This document shows positions 55,057-62,794 of a stretch of DNA of 64,000 bases, piece after piece; the first letter of the stretch is position 1; every line of letters starts with the position of its first letter. A program made the position numbers and the translations under genes. The notes under the pieces were generated by a model. That model saw nothing but the letters and a program-made list of their open reading frames with translations. It searched no databases and had not been told where the DNA came from. The stretch is from Streptomyces dengpaensis (GTDB lineage Bacteria > Actinomycetota > Actinomycetes > Streptomycetales > Streptomycetaceae), in contig NZ_CP026652.1 in NCBI RefSeq assembly GCF_002946835.1, positions 5,580,001-5,644,000 of the forward strand, in the 5' to 3' direction.

Positions 55057-55344
55057 TTATTCAGCGAACCAATCACGCGAAGTTTTCAACGTGCTGACCT
55101 CACTGAGTAGCTTGTCAGACTTCTCGCCATTGCAGTTGCGCCCGCACGTCGGACACTTCTTCACGCCATGAGCGGGGCGCAGGTTATTGATGTCGAGCGG
55201 GTCGCCACCCTTGGCAATTGAGATGACGTGATCAGCAACATCTGCATTGGGATGGCCGCAGATATGGCAGATGTCGCATGCGCTCAGTAGCTGAGCACGC
55301 ACCTGCCGATATGCATAGCTCGAATAGAGCGGGTTGCCTGCCAC
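55057..55344 (-). CDS. HNH endonuclease
   Basis: A 95-residue HNH nuclease. Two cysteine pairs (CDICHICGH, KKCPTCGRNC) frame the motif ADVADHVISIAKGGDPLDIN and NLRPAHGVKKC, with the catalytic DH and the N and H of the HNH fold. GTG at 55344 is chosen; longer readings overlap the HTH gene without family sequence. HNH genes beside terminase occur in many cos-type phages, where they cut together with the terminase. Confidence 0.85.
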   Translation of the reverse strand: MAGNPLYSSYAYRQVRAQLLSACDICHICGHPNADVADHVISIAKGGDPLDINNLRPAHGVKKCPTCGRNCNGEKSDKLLSEVSTLKTSRDWFAE

Positions 55345-55348
55345 GTGG

Positions 55349-55687
55349 TCACCGCCCCTGTGCGGGGCGGGCAGGCGGGCTGTAGCGGACGCGGGGCGGG
55401 GCAGGGAAGCGGGGGGTGTCCGCGTTGTACTCCTGGCCGGCCAGCTCCCGCAGGTCCACAGTCTTGTGACCGCGGCTGCCACGCAGCCTGATACGCCCCT
55501 CACGGTGCCACCTGTACAGGGCGCCTGTAGGCCTACCGCACCACGCTGCCGCCTCTTCCACTGTCGCCCAGCGCGGGCCCGTGAGAGCGGGACTGAGGCC
55601 ACGCCGCGGGAGCGGCCCGGGGGTCGTCGTTACCTGGGCGCCCTCGCCTGCTGGAGAGCCATCAGACAGCAGGCGAGGGCGAGTCAT
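55349..55687 (-). CDS. Prophage helix-turn-helix protein
   Basis: A 112-residue protein with a MerR/excisionase-type HTH: PRWATVEEAAAWCGRPTGAL then YRWHREGRIRLRGSRGHKTV. ATG at 55687 with GGAGG eight bases upstream. The proline-rich C-terminus is probably disordered. It could be a regulator of late genes or an excision factor for the integrase; there is no way to tell. Confidence 0.75.
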   Translation of the reverse strand: MTRPRLLSDGSPAGEGAQVTTTPGPLPRRGLSPALTGPRWATVEEAAAWCGRPTGALYRWHREGRIRLRGSRGHKTVDLRELAGQEYNADTPRFPAPPRVRYSPPARPAQGR

Positions 55688-55689
55688 GG

Positions 55690-55908
55690 TCACCACCTCC
55701 GGGGCTCCCGAGACCTGGTCTCAAGGGCCTTGTCGAGCTTGGCGTCAACGCGCCCGAGGATCTCGGCAGAGAGCGCCATGGTGTCGGTGAGGACGTCGAC
55801 CTTGTCACGCAGCCCGATCAGGGCCACGGCGAGTTCCTTGAGCGCGCTGCCCTCGGTTGCCTGCTCTGCGATCTCTTCGAGGACGGGGCGTCCATTGCTC
55901 TGCGACAT
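55690..55908 (-). CDS. Small coiled prophage protein
   Basis: A 72-residue helical protein (VLEEIAEQATEGSALKELAV, DVLTDTMALSAEILGRVDAK, ending KALETRSREPRRW). It ends three bases before the HTH gene start. The start is unsure: an in-frame ATG at 55968 would add 20 residues, but neither site has a strong ribosome-binding sequence. Confidence 0.6.
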   Translation of the reverse strand: MSQSNGRPVLEEIAEQATEGSALKELAVALIGLRDKVDVLTDTMALSAEILGRVDAKLDKALETRSREPRRW

Positions 55909-55987
55909 GAGGTGAGACCGTTCTGTGTCGGGCCAGAGGAGCCGGAGGGTGTGTGAGACGGCCGCCATCGCCCCGCCATCACAGCGA

Positions 55988-56021
55988 AGAGCCCCCGACC
56001 AGCTACGGCGGCGGGGGCTCT
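55988..56021 (-). terminator. Terminator upstream of small coiled protein gene
   Basis: AGAGCCCCCG (55988-55997) pairs with CGGGGGCTCT (56012-56021), a 10-bp perfect stem with a 14-nt loop, separating transcription units. Confidence 0.75.
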
Positions 56022-56116
56022 GGATCGCGCGGGGCCTGGTTGGCAGCCCAGGACTCGATCTCGAAGGGGGCCGCCCAGCGGGCATGCCCCTCCGCTGCCT
56101 AGTTTGAATGATCGTC

Positions 56117-56155
56117 AGCGCTAGCGCAATAGTGCTAGCAAGATTGTTTAGCGCT
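56117..56155. promoter_or_regulatory. Nested inverted repeats around GCTAGC
   Basis: AGCGCTA (56117-56123) and TAGCGCT (56149-56155) flank two GCTAGC sites (56120-56125, 56134-56139). It may act as an operator or as the terminator of the small cysteine protein gene. Confidence 0.45.
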
Positions 56156-56333
56156 CCTCGCGGACCTCGTACGTCCCGCGCTGGCGCCCTATGCAGTCAG
56201 AGGTGCGGTAGCCGTCGCCGTCGCCGACGTTGGGGCCCACGACGCCGTGGCGGTGTTCGCGATGGCAGAACGGACAGACGACGACCAGGTTTGGGCCATC
56301 GCGCCAGGCGATCGCCGTTGGAGTTGCTGGCAT
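56148..56333 (-). CDS. Small prophage zinc-finger-like protein
   Basis: A 61-residue protein with VVVCPFCHREHRHGVVGP (Cys-x2-Cys then His-rich) and a late cysteine in SDCIGRQRG, consistent with a small zinc site. AAGGAAGGAA lies just upstream of the ATG. Such short proteins often follow replication genes in actinophages. Function unknown. Confidence 0.72.
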   Translation of the reverse strand: MPATPTAIAWRDGPNLVVVCPFCHREHRHGVVGPNVGDGDGYRTSDCIGRQRGTYEVREER

Positions 56334-56364
56334 GGGTAGCTTCCTTCCTTGCTGATCCTTTGTC

Positions 56365-56593
56365 GTGTGACTTCAATGCGATGCGTCCGTGTGACCGTGA
56401 GCGCCCCCTTATAAGGGGGGGCGCAATCACACACATGTGACTGGTCACGTGTGACCGTGTTGGTCACGCGGGCTGACCAGGCCTTTTACTGGCCGCCGCG
56501 TGATCCATCCATCCTTCGAATGGCTTGCCGTGTGACGTCACACGCATGACCTGGGCGGATCCGAACCGATCTGACGGGCCGTCACGGTCACAC
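56365..56593. repeat. GTGTGACC repeat cluster (iteron-like)
   Basis: GTGTGAC motifs in both orientations: GTGTGACCGTGA at 56389-56400, its reverse complement at 56582-56593, GTGTGACCGTGT at 56449-56460, the palindrome GGTCACGTGTGACC at 56443-56456 and the perfect palindrome CGTGTGACGTCACACG at 56529-56544. A GC hairpin with TTATAA centre lies at 56401-56424. The cluster borders the helicase gene. Confidence 0.7.
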
Positions 56594-57910
56594 GGGCCGA
56601 GCTGCACCTTTCTCCGTTACCACCCACGACCCGGGGAAGCCGGTCCGAAGGCCTTCCTGATGGGCGGCATAGCCCAGCTCGGTCAGAGTCTTGAGCCCCC
56701 TGGCGCACGTCTCGCGTACGAGTCCGTGTCCGTGCTCCTTCTTGACGCGGTCGACCAGCCGCTCGATCGTCTCGTACCCCTTAGCCTGTTGAAGCGCCTG
56801 CAATAGCTTCCATTCGGCGGGCTTCAGCTTGACCTCCTGGCCTCCCTGGTCGGGCATGGTGTCGATCGTCACGCTGTAGTGCATTGGCGAGTTGAGGTCG
56901 GTGGGGTCTTCGGCGCGGACGCGACGGATCAGGTTCACGCCAGTGTCGGCGATCTCGTCTCCGGCGAACTGCCAGTCAAGGACCACGGTCGATTCCAGCG
57001 TGACCGGGTTCGTGCTCTTGCTCTTCACGGCCACGGAGATCAGGAAGCGGCCCCATTCGGCAGGGCCTACGCCGCTGCTGCGGTCGTGCCCGTTGCCCTG
57101 TCCGCCCTTGTTCCAGTGGTGCGAGATCATCAGGCTCGCTCCGGCGTCCTGGACGACGCGCTGAACGTTGCCGAGCAGCGCGCCCATGGAGTACAGGTCG
57201 CTGCCCTTGGCGCCGCCTGCCGAGAGGTACAGGGGATCGATGATGACCAGCTTGGGGCGGTACTGCTCAACTGCCTTGCGCATCAAGTGCAGGTGCTGTT
57301 CGTCGTTCAGCTGCGGTGCACGGCAGCACACCACAATGTCAAGCGCATCGGTCTGCTCGTAGCTGAGCCCCTTGGCCGCACCGATGGCGCGAAGGCGTCG
57401 CGTCAGCTTGGCGTCGGAGCCCTCTCCGTAGAAGACCAGTACGCAGCCGGGCGTGCGGCACGGGAAGGCGCCCATCCACGGCATTCCAGCCGCGCACGAT
57501 ACGGCCGCGTCGCCCACTCCCCAACTCTTTCCCGCCTTCTTCTCCGCCGCCATGATTCCGTAGTCACCGGCCACTATTACCGGCTCGAACAGGAACTCCC
57601 TGGGCGGGCGCGTGTCGACGTCGCGTGCAATGTCGGCCAGCGTGCGGAAGACGAGATCCGGCGTGGGCCCTTCTTCGGTGGACTTAGCCGCGTCACGCGC
57701 CTCTTCGGCTTTCTTGATGTAGGTGTGGAACGTGGAAGGGTCGGTGATAAAGCCCGCCGCGGTCCAAAGGTCCGTCCTGGTGGCGTCGTTGAGTTCGCCA
57801 TTCGTGATGGCGTCCGCGAGCGCACGCAGGGTCGCGTCATTGGGATTTTCAGGGCGGGCAAAGATCGGCTCTTCTTGTGCGGACCCCTGCGCCCCGTTAA
57901 AGTCGTACAT
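56588..57910 (-). CDS. RepA-like AAA ATPase/replicative helicase
   Basis: A 440-residue RecA-fold ATPase of the RepA/AAA_25 helicase group. Walker A is IMAAEKKAGKSWGVGDAAVS near residue 117 (AGKS), Walker B is LVIIDPLYLSAGGAKGSDLY near 222, and MISHHWNKGGQGNGHDRSSG near 258 supplies the sensor histidines. The C-terminal 70 residues form a winged-helix (LKPAEWKLLQALQQAKGYET ... LKTLTELGYAAHQEG). It probably replicates the element after induction. It is flanked by the repeat cluster. Confidence 0.88.
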   Translation of the reverse strand: MYDFNGAQGSAQEEPIFARPENPNDATLRALADAITNGELNDATRTDLWTAAGFITDPSTFHTYIKKAEEARDAAKSTEEGPTPDLVFRTLADIARDVDTRPPREFLFEPVIVAGDYGIMAAEKKAGKSWGVGDAAVSCAAGMPWMGAFPCRTPGCVLVFYGEGSDAKLTRRLRAIGAAKGLSYEQTDALDIVVCCRAPQLNDEQHLHLMRKAVEQYRPKLVIIDPLYLSAGGAKGSDLYSMGALLGNVQRVVQDAGASLMISHHWNKGGQGNGHDRSSGVGPAEWGRFLISVAVKSKSTNPVTLESTVVLDWQFAGDEIADTGVNLIRRVRAEDPTDLNSPMHYSVTIDTMPDQGGQEVKLKPAEWKLLQALQQAKGYETIERLVDRVKKEHGHGLVRETCARGLKTLTELGYAAHQEGLRTGFPGSWVVTEKGAARPV

Positions 57911-57977
57911 GAAGTACTCGTCTCGATAAGCCCCCCGGATCGCGGTGACGGTCTCGGGGGGTTTCGTCGTGCAGGGG

Positions 57978-58256
57978 CTAAAAGGAGAGGCGCACGGAGA
58001 AGCTGAAGTGACGTATCAGATCAGATTGCGTCCAGGGGCGACGCTCGTAAAGGACGACCGGGCTCAGGTCGGTGTAGCGGTCCATTACGGTTTCGTCTTC
58101 TTCGTCGCGGTCGTTGTGCACGACTACGGCCCATCCGATAACGGGAACGGTCGTCACGTACTTGCCATCCTTGTAAAGGGATGCGTCAAGTTCGCGGTCC
58201 GGGGCGGGCGTGAAGCTGATGACGTGCGTGCCTTCGGCCAGGGCTTCGATGTCCAT
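57978..58256 (-). CDS. Prophage protein of unknown function
   Basis: A 92-residue beta-rich protein (MDIEALAEGTHVISFTPAPD, KYVTTVPVIGWAVVVHNDRD, DLSPVVLYERRPWTQSDLIR). Its start overlaps the stop of the upstream gene (TGATG). The aromatic-charged pattern suggests a small globular fold; no family recognised. Confidence 0.68.
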   Translation of the reverse strand: MDIEALAEGTHVISFTPAPDRELDASLYKDGKYVTTVPVIGWAVVVHNDRDEEDETVMDRYTDLSPVVLYERRPWTQSDLIRHFSFSVRLSF

Positions 58257-58471
58257 CACGCCCCCATTCCAGGACGCAGGAGCGAAGCCAGCTTGGAGAG
58301 CTGCTCGTCAGTGAGTTCGGGCGCCGTGTCTACGACGCGCCTGATGTGGTCTTCGAGGGAAAGGGCCTTGATCTCGCGGTCCAGATCGGTGGTGTCACGG
58401 TCCGGATGGTGGCGAGTCGTGATGGCTTTCTTCGCTATGAGGCGTCGCTGTTCTGCGGTCTTGGCAGGCAT
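58256..58471 (-). CDS. Prophage protein of unknown function
   Basis: A 71-residue highly charged helical protein (AEQRRLIAKKAITTRHHPDR, DLDREIKALSLEDHIRRVVD, TDEQLSKLASLLRPGMG). GGGAG lies about eight bases before the ATG. First gene of a leftward early operon that continues into the helicase. It may bind DNA or a protein partner; no family assigned. Confidence 0.7.
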   Translation of the reverse strand: MPAKTAEQRRLIAKKAITTRHHPDRDTTDLDREIKALSLEDHIRRVVDTAPELTDEQLSKLASLLRPGMGA

Positions 58472-58827
58472 GAATGCACTCCCGAGTCAGAGCGCTATCC
58501 CCCGTAGGAGTGCGCTTCGATGACTCGCGTGCAACGCGTATGCCCCTCCGCAGCCGATATCCGAGGCCACTACCCCTGTCGGGGTACTCGGTCTTCGACT
58601 CTCCACAGCCGTGGAGTTAGGAGGCGTCCGGTCAATTCCGGCGTTCGCGAGAACTTACTAAGCACGAAGGTACGTACTGGGGCTTATAGAAGCAATGCCC
58701 CCTTGGCGGGGTTGTGTCACGTTATGTCGTGATGTCCGGTATGACGTCCCAAGTCTGTAGCTTCCTACGAGAGTTGTGCCACGCGAGAGCCCCCGGCGCG
58801 AAGCCAGGGGCCCAAGGTCGCAACCGG
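58472..58827. other. Early promoter region and integrase terminator
   Basis: 356 bp without a gene. GCCCCC-GGC/GCC-GGGGC hairpin at 58789-58811 should terminate the integrase transcript. The rest probably contains the promoter of the early leftward operon; I see no confident -10/-35 pair. Confidence 0.5.
58789..58811 (-). terminator. Terminator of the integrase gene
   Basis: GCCCC with GGGGC and, inside, GGC with GCC, around a CGCGAA loop, located 17 bp past the integrase stop. Confidence 0.6.
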
Positions 58828-60381
58828 TCAGACGTCGCGAAGCCACCGGATCCGCTCTGTGACGGGCACGGAGACGCGGCCCGGCGCTGGCATGACCCGC
58901 ACCTGCCCGAGCAGCCCAGGGGACAGCAGCAGCGCCGCAATGGCCCGCTGTCGCCGTACATCCAGGGCCGTCCACCACGACACCACGTCGGCCTCAGGAT
59001 CGGTCGGCAGGAGTCCCGCCAGCGGATTGGGTGCGTCCGACTTCCGCAACGCAGCTTCTAGCTTCGTGATCTCCAGCTCGAACGCCTCCATATCGTTGGT
59101 CCGCGCGATCCGGGCGCGAGCCGTCTGCGGCGTGGGCGCCTCTTCGAGCTCTTTCAACTCCTTCTGAAGGCGGATCAGTTCGGCGCGCACCGCGGCCTCT
59201 TCGGCGGACGTGTCACCGGCTGGCCGGCTCAGTGCCGCGTGGCGGTGCGGCGCCGCGACGTACGTCAGGATCACGCCCAGCTTGGGCGGCAGCGGCTCGC
59301 CGTTCTCGGGGTCGACGCGCTCAAGCTCACCGACCAGGAACGCGTCTGTCTCATCCTTCGGAATCCGGGAGCATCCGCCCTTTTGGCACTCGTAACCGAG
59401 GCCGCGCCTGTGCTTGCTGACGACCATGGGGCCTTCGCATGAGTCGCACCGCAGCGTTGTGGACAGCGCCCACCTGACGCCCCCGCCCATGTAGGTGCGC
59501 CGCGACGGGTCGGCGAGCACCGCTTGCGCGCGGTCGAACAACTCGCGGGAAACGACGGGCGTCCAGCCCTCCCAGCGGGGAAGCTCCTGACCGTTGAAGA
59601 TCCGGACACCCGCGTACACCGGCCGCACAAGCAACGCCCGGAGGTGCTGCGCGGTGAACGGGCGGGACGGGATGACCTCGCCGTTCTCCGTCTTCTCCGG
59701 GATCCACCAACCGCGCCTCTCCCAATCCTTGGCGATCGAGTAGATCGGCTCAGGGAGCTTCCCCCCGTCCCCGGCAACGCGCGTGAATAGTCCCTCGATC
59801 CGGGGGCCCCAGACTGAATCCGGGTACTGCTTCACGCAGCGCGGACGGCCGTCAATGCTCTCGTAATCGCGGCTGTAGCCGAGTGGCACGCGGCCGTGTG
59901 GCCGGCCGTCCCTGGCTGCGGAGTTGATGCCGCTCCGGGTGCGCTTGGACAACAGCCGGCTCTCTTTCTCTGCGTCGTTGATGCCGCCGATCAGGGAGTG
60001 GCGGTCGTCGTAGTTGGCCGGATTGAACGTGCGCTCCACGCTGGTGACGTGGATCAGGTAGCCGCCTGTCTCTACCGCGTCGATGAGCGCAACGCCCTTG
60101 CCCGTCTCGCGGGCCAGTCGGCTGATCTCCCACAAGACCAAGACGTCGCCGGGGTCGCCGAACGCGCCGGATCGCAGATCAGCCATGAGCCGCTCGAAGT
60201 CGTCGCGCGCCCTGGTCGCGTACTTGCTGGCGCTGCCGGTGTCCCTGTACGGCTCGCCCCACGACCAGGGGCCGTGCTCCTGCTCGGCCGTGAGGTTCTC
60301 GGTGTGCTGCCGGTCGATGCTGCGGGCGGTACGCCCCTTGCCCTTGGACACACGCAAATACTCGCGCGCTGTTGCTGTCAT
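58828..60381 (-). CDS. int: Large serine integrase
   Basis: A 517-residue large serine recombinase. The catalytic domain starts YLRVSKGKGRTARSIDRQHT; the nucleophile serine is the one in RVSKG. LVLWEISRLARETGKGVALI near 90 and RDGRPHGRVPLGYSR near 160 are conserved. The recombinase domain lies at residues 190-290. The zinc domain has CDSCEGPM and CQKGGC. A coiled-coil follows (EEAAVRAELIRLQKELKELE). It starts about 50 bp from attR, as integrases do. ATG at 60381 with GGGGGG seven bases upstream; an ATG two codons earlier is equally possible. Confidence 0.95.
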   Translation of the reverse strand: MTATAREYLRVSKGKGRTARSIDRQHTENLTAEQEHGPWSWGEPYRDTGSASKYATRARDDFERLMADLRSGAFGDPGDVLVLWEISRLARETGKGVALIDAVETGGYLIHVTSVERTFNPANYDDRHSLIGGINDAEKESRLLSKRTRSGINSAARDGRPHGRVPLGYSRDYESIDGRPRCVKQYPDSVWGPRIEGLFTRVAGDGGKLPEPIYSIAKDWERRGWWIPEKTENGEVIPSRPFTAQHLRALLVRPVYAGVRIFNGQELPRWEGWTPVVSRELFDRAQAVLADPSRRTYMGGGVRWALSTTLRCDSCEGPMVVSKHRRGLGYECQKGGCSRIPKDETDAFLVGELERVDPENGEPLPPKLGVILTYVAAPHRHAALSRPAGDTSAEEAAVRAELIRLQKELKELEEAPTPQTARARIARTNDMEAFELEITKLEAALRKSDAPNPLAGLLPTDPEADVVSWWTALDVRRQRAIAALLLSPGLLGQVRVMPAPGRVSVPVTERIRWLRDV

Positions 60382-60433
60382 AGTCATCCCCCCAGCCCGG
60401 TGCGACTCTTGCACCACTGGCTAAGACGATACT

Positions 60434-60438
60434 ATCGT
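60434..60438 (-). other. attR
   Basis: Read leftward, ATGAACGAGACG of ssbB runs into ATAGTATCGTCTTAG of the prophage. Shared core with attL is AC-N-AT. The ssbB frame continues only four more codons to TAG. Confidence 0.8.
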
Positions 60439-60447
60439 CTCGTTCAT
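60436..60447 (-). pseudogene. ssbB: Detached 5' end of ssbB (codons 1-4)
   Basis: ATGAACGAGAC(G) encodes Met-Asn-Glu-Thr; after that the phage sequence gives Ile-Val-Ser-Ser-stop. Together with the attL side it reconstitutes Met-Asn-Glu-Thr-Met-Val-Cys. A purine-rich GAGAGGGG ribosome site precedes the ATG. Confidence 0.8.
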
Positions 60448-60694
60448 CGTCCCGAACCCCTCTCCCGTACGAAATGCGTCTGTCGCGGCGACCGCATCCG
60501 CTGCGTTCGCCGCGAGATCAGACTGCCTTCGCCGGGCGGAGCCCGCTGAGCGCTGTGGGCTACCGGCTGGTTGTGGACAACCGCGTCACCCGACGGAGTG
60601 AGGCCACGTCAGCGCACCCCGGCACGGCCGCCGAGTGCGGTCGTCCCACCGGCGGGCGCTCTCGTCATCTCACCTGACAGGCGCCCACGTCGTC
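60448..60694. promoter_or_regulatory. Native upstream region of ssbB
   Basis: 247 bp between dynB stop and the detached ssbB start. It must hold the original ssbB leader and, if present, its promoter. No protein is seen. After integration it points into a short aborted reading frame and then the integrase, and no longer into ssbB. Confidence 0.6.
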
Positions 60695-62794
60695 TCAGCC
60701 GACAGGCGCCGACGTCGCCGCCCCCGTGACCCGCACGTACTGCTCGCGCACCTCCCGGTAGCGCAGCAGTTCAGCGGCCACGGGATCCAGTACGCGGGCC
60801 CTCCCGCACCCCGCGGCGGCCTCGCGCAGCCGCCGTTCGGCTTCGAGCCCGTAGCGCCGGGCGGGCCCGCGTACCGCCATCCTGCTGCTCCACTCGACGG
60901 CCGGACCGCCGATGATGCCCGCCACCATCAGCAGCACCGGCACCCCGAGATTCGGCGATGCGACCCCGATGATCTGCGCCACCAGCCAGAGTCCGCCGAT
61001 GACTTGGAGGATCGTCATCGAGGCCTGCGCCAGTACGGCGACCGGCCACCAGCCGGGCCGCGGCGGACGCCCCACCGGGGTCGTGGCGCGTGCCGCCATC
61101 TCGTCCAGGGCCTCGGGCAGGCCCTGCGCCCCGCGTACGGCGGCCTCGCGCACCGCCATCGCCCAGGGCGCGGGGAGCCCGTACGACGCCCGGTCCGCGA
61201 CCGTCCGTACGGCCTGCTCGACGCGCTGGCGTGCCGTGGCCTCCTCGTCCACCAGGGCCCGTACGGGCAGGCGGCCGGTCACGGGCTCGCCCCGGCCCTC
61301 GTACCAGCGCCACAGCCGCAGCCAGGGCGTCCCGCAGGCGCGGTTGGCGTTGCGGCGCCATGCACGCTCGGCGGCCTCGCCGGCCGCGACGGCGCCCACC
61401 GCGTCCGCGAGCCGGTCCGCGAACTCGTCGCGTGCCTGCTCGCTGAGCCCGACGTGCCGCCCGGTCGCGTAGACGGGCCGCAGGCGGGCGGCGGCCGCGT
61501 CCACGTCGGCGGAGATCCGGCGCGCCGCGGCGCCGCGCTCGGCCACGAACTGGCCAAGCGACTCGCGCAGTTCACCGACGCCGTCCCCGTTGAGCGCGGA
61601 CAGCGCAAGCACGGTCGCGCCCGGTTCGCCGTACTCGCCGAGCGCGATCCCGTCCTCGTCGAGCAGCCGCCGCAGATCGTCGAGGACCTGGTCGGCGGCC
61701 TCCCCGGGCAGTCGGTCCACCTGATTGAGGACGACGAACATGACCTCCGCGTGCCCGGCCATGGGCCGCAGATAGCGCTCGTGGAGCATGGCGTCGGCGT
61801 ACTTCTCCGGATCCACGACCCAGATGACCGCGTCGACGAGCGCCAGGATGCGGTCGACCTGTTCGCGGTGCTGAACGGCGGCGGAGTCGTGGTCGGGCAG
61901 GTCCACCAGGACGAGGCCGCGCAGTTGCGCCTCCGCTTCGGGGCTCTGCAGCGGACGTCTGCGCAGCCGTCCGGGGATGCCGAGCCGGTCGATGAGCGCC
62001 GCCGCGCCGTCGCTCCAACTGCACACGATGGGCGCGGCGGTGGTCGGCCTGCGGACACCGGTCTCCGAAATGGCCACGCCGGCGAGCGCGTTGAAGAGCG
62101 TCGACTTGCCACTCCCCGTGGCCCCGGCGATGGCGACGACGGTGTGCTGCCCGGAGTGCTTGCGGCGCGCCGCCGCCTCGTCGAGGACCCGGCCCGCCTC
62201 GGCGAGCGTCCCGCTGTCGAGCCGCGTGCGCGACAGGCCCACCAGCTCGCCGAGGGCGTCCAGCCGTGAGCGCAGCGGTCCGTCGTACGCGAGGGGGGCT
62301 GGCGGGGTGTGCACGGCGGGCTTGGTCTCCACGACCGGCGCCGCCTCCTGCCCGGTGGCCGTCACTGTCACGCGCCGTGCGATGAGTCCGTCGTCCCAGA
62401 CGGGGTCGCCGTCCGCGGGCGCGGACGTGTCGTCGTTGCCCTTCATGTCCTTCGCGCGCGTGTGACCGTCCATGTCCTTCACACGGTCCTTCACGCGCGC
62501 GTGCCCGTCGCTGGAGGCGGCGCGGTCGGCGAGCCCCCCTTCGGAGGCGCTGCTGTCCCCGGTGCCCTCCTGGGGCGGGTCCTCGGACATCGCCTCCCCG
62601 GAGAGGCCGTTTTCGAAAGTGCCCTCTTCGAAGGAGGCGTTTTCGGAAGCGGCGTCCTGGGGGAGGCCGTCTTCGCGCCGGTCCTCCCCGCGCCGGTCCT
62701 CCCCGCGCCGGTCCTCCCTGCTCCGGTCCTCCCCGGGCCGTTCCGGACGGTCGGCGTGATCCGTGTGGTCAGCGACGGCAGTCACGGCGGTCAC
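60695..62794 (-). CDS. dynB: Dynamin-like GTPase DynB (YfjP-type)
   Basis: A 699-residue membrane GTPase. The N-terminus (first 170 residues) is acidic and disordered, with [14 protein letters not shown] repeats. The G domain has [14 protein letters not shown] (G1, near 223), [13 protein letters not shown] (G3, near 297) and [13 protein letters not shown] (G4, near 352). Two hydrophobic spans near the C-terminus ([34 protein letters not shown]) anchor it. It matches Streptomyces DynB, which with DynA stabilises sporulation septa. GTG start overlaps the dynA stop (GTGA). Confidence 0.87.
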   Translation of the reverse strand: MTAVTAVADHTDHADRPERPGEDRSREDRRGEDRRGEDRREDGLPQDAASENASFEEGTFENGLSGEAMSEDPPQEGTGDSSASEGGLADRAASSDGHARVKDRVKDMDGHTRAKDMKGNDDTSAPADGDPVWDDGLIARRVTVTATGQEAAPVVETKPAVHTPPAPLAYDGPLRSRLDALGELVGLSRTRLDSGTLAEAGRVLDEAAARRKHSGQHTVVAIAGATGSGKSTLFNALAGVAISETGVRRPTTAAPIVCSWSDGAAALIDRLGIPGRLRRRPLQSPEAEAQLRGLVLVDLPDHDSAAVQHREQVDRILALVDAVIWVVDPEKYADAMLHERYLRPMAGHAEVMFVVLNQVDRLPGEAADQVLDDLRRLLDEDGIALGEYGEPGATVLALSALNGDGVGELRESLGQFVAERGAAARRISADVDAAAARLRPVYATGRHVGLSEQARDEFADRLADAVGAVAAGEAAERAWRRNANRACGTPWLRLWRWYEGRGEPVTGRLPVRALVDEEATARQRVEQAVRTVADRASYGLPAPWAMAVREAAVRGAQGLPEALDEMAARATTPVGRPPRPGWWPVAVLAQASMTILQVIGGLWLVAQIIGVASPNLGVPVLLMVAGIIGGPAVEWSSRMAVRGPARRYGLEAERRLREAAAGCGRARVLDPVAAELLRYREVREQYVRVTGAATSAPVG

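Larger units (their letters stand above)
39001..60438. mobile_element. Prophage integrated in ssbB by a serine integrase
   Basis: About 21.4 kb bounded by attL in ssbB at 39001-39005 and attR at 60434-60438. It contains, from left: two small rightward genes, two small leftward genes, a GntR repressor, a ParB-like relic, then a leftward head-tail module (41.2-54.9 kb), HNH and HTH genes, a RepA-like helicase, small genes and the integrase at the right edge. Base composition is visibly less GC-rich in the tail and helicase genes than in the flanking host genes. No lysis gene is recognised. Confidence 0.9.

Noticed and set aside
58658..58978. Small minus-strand frame past the integrase end
   Set aside because: Overlaps the integrase C-terminus in another frame and has no ribosome site.
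39001..60694. tRNA gene as the integration target
   Set aside because: No tRNA-like cloverleaf was seen at either edge, and the att junctions fall in ssbB.
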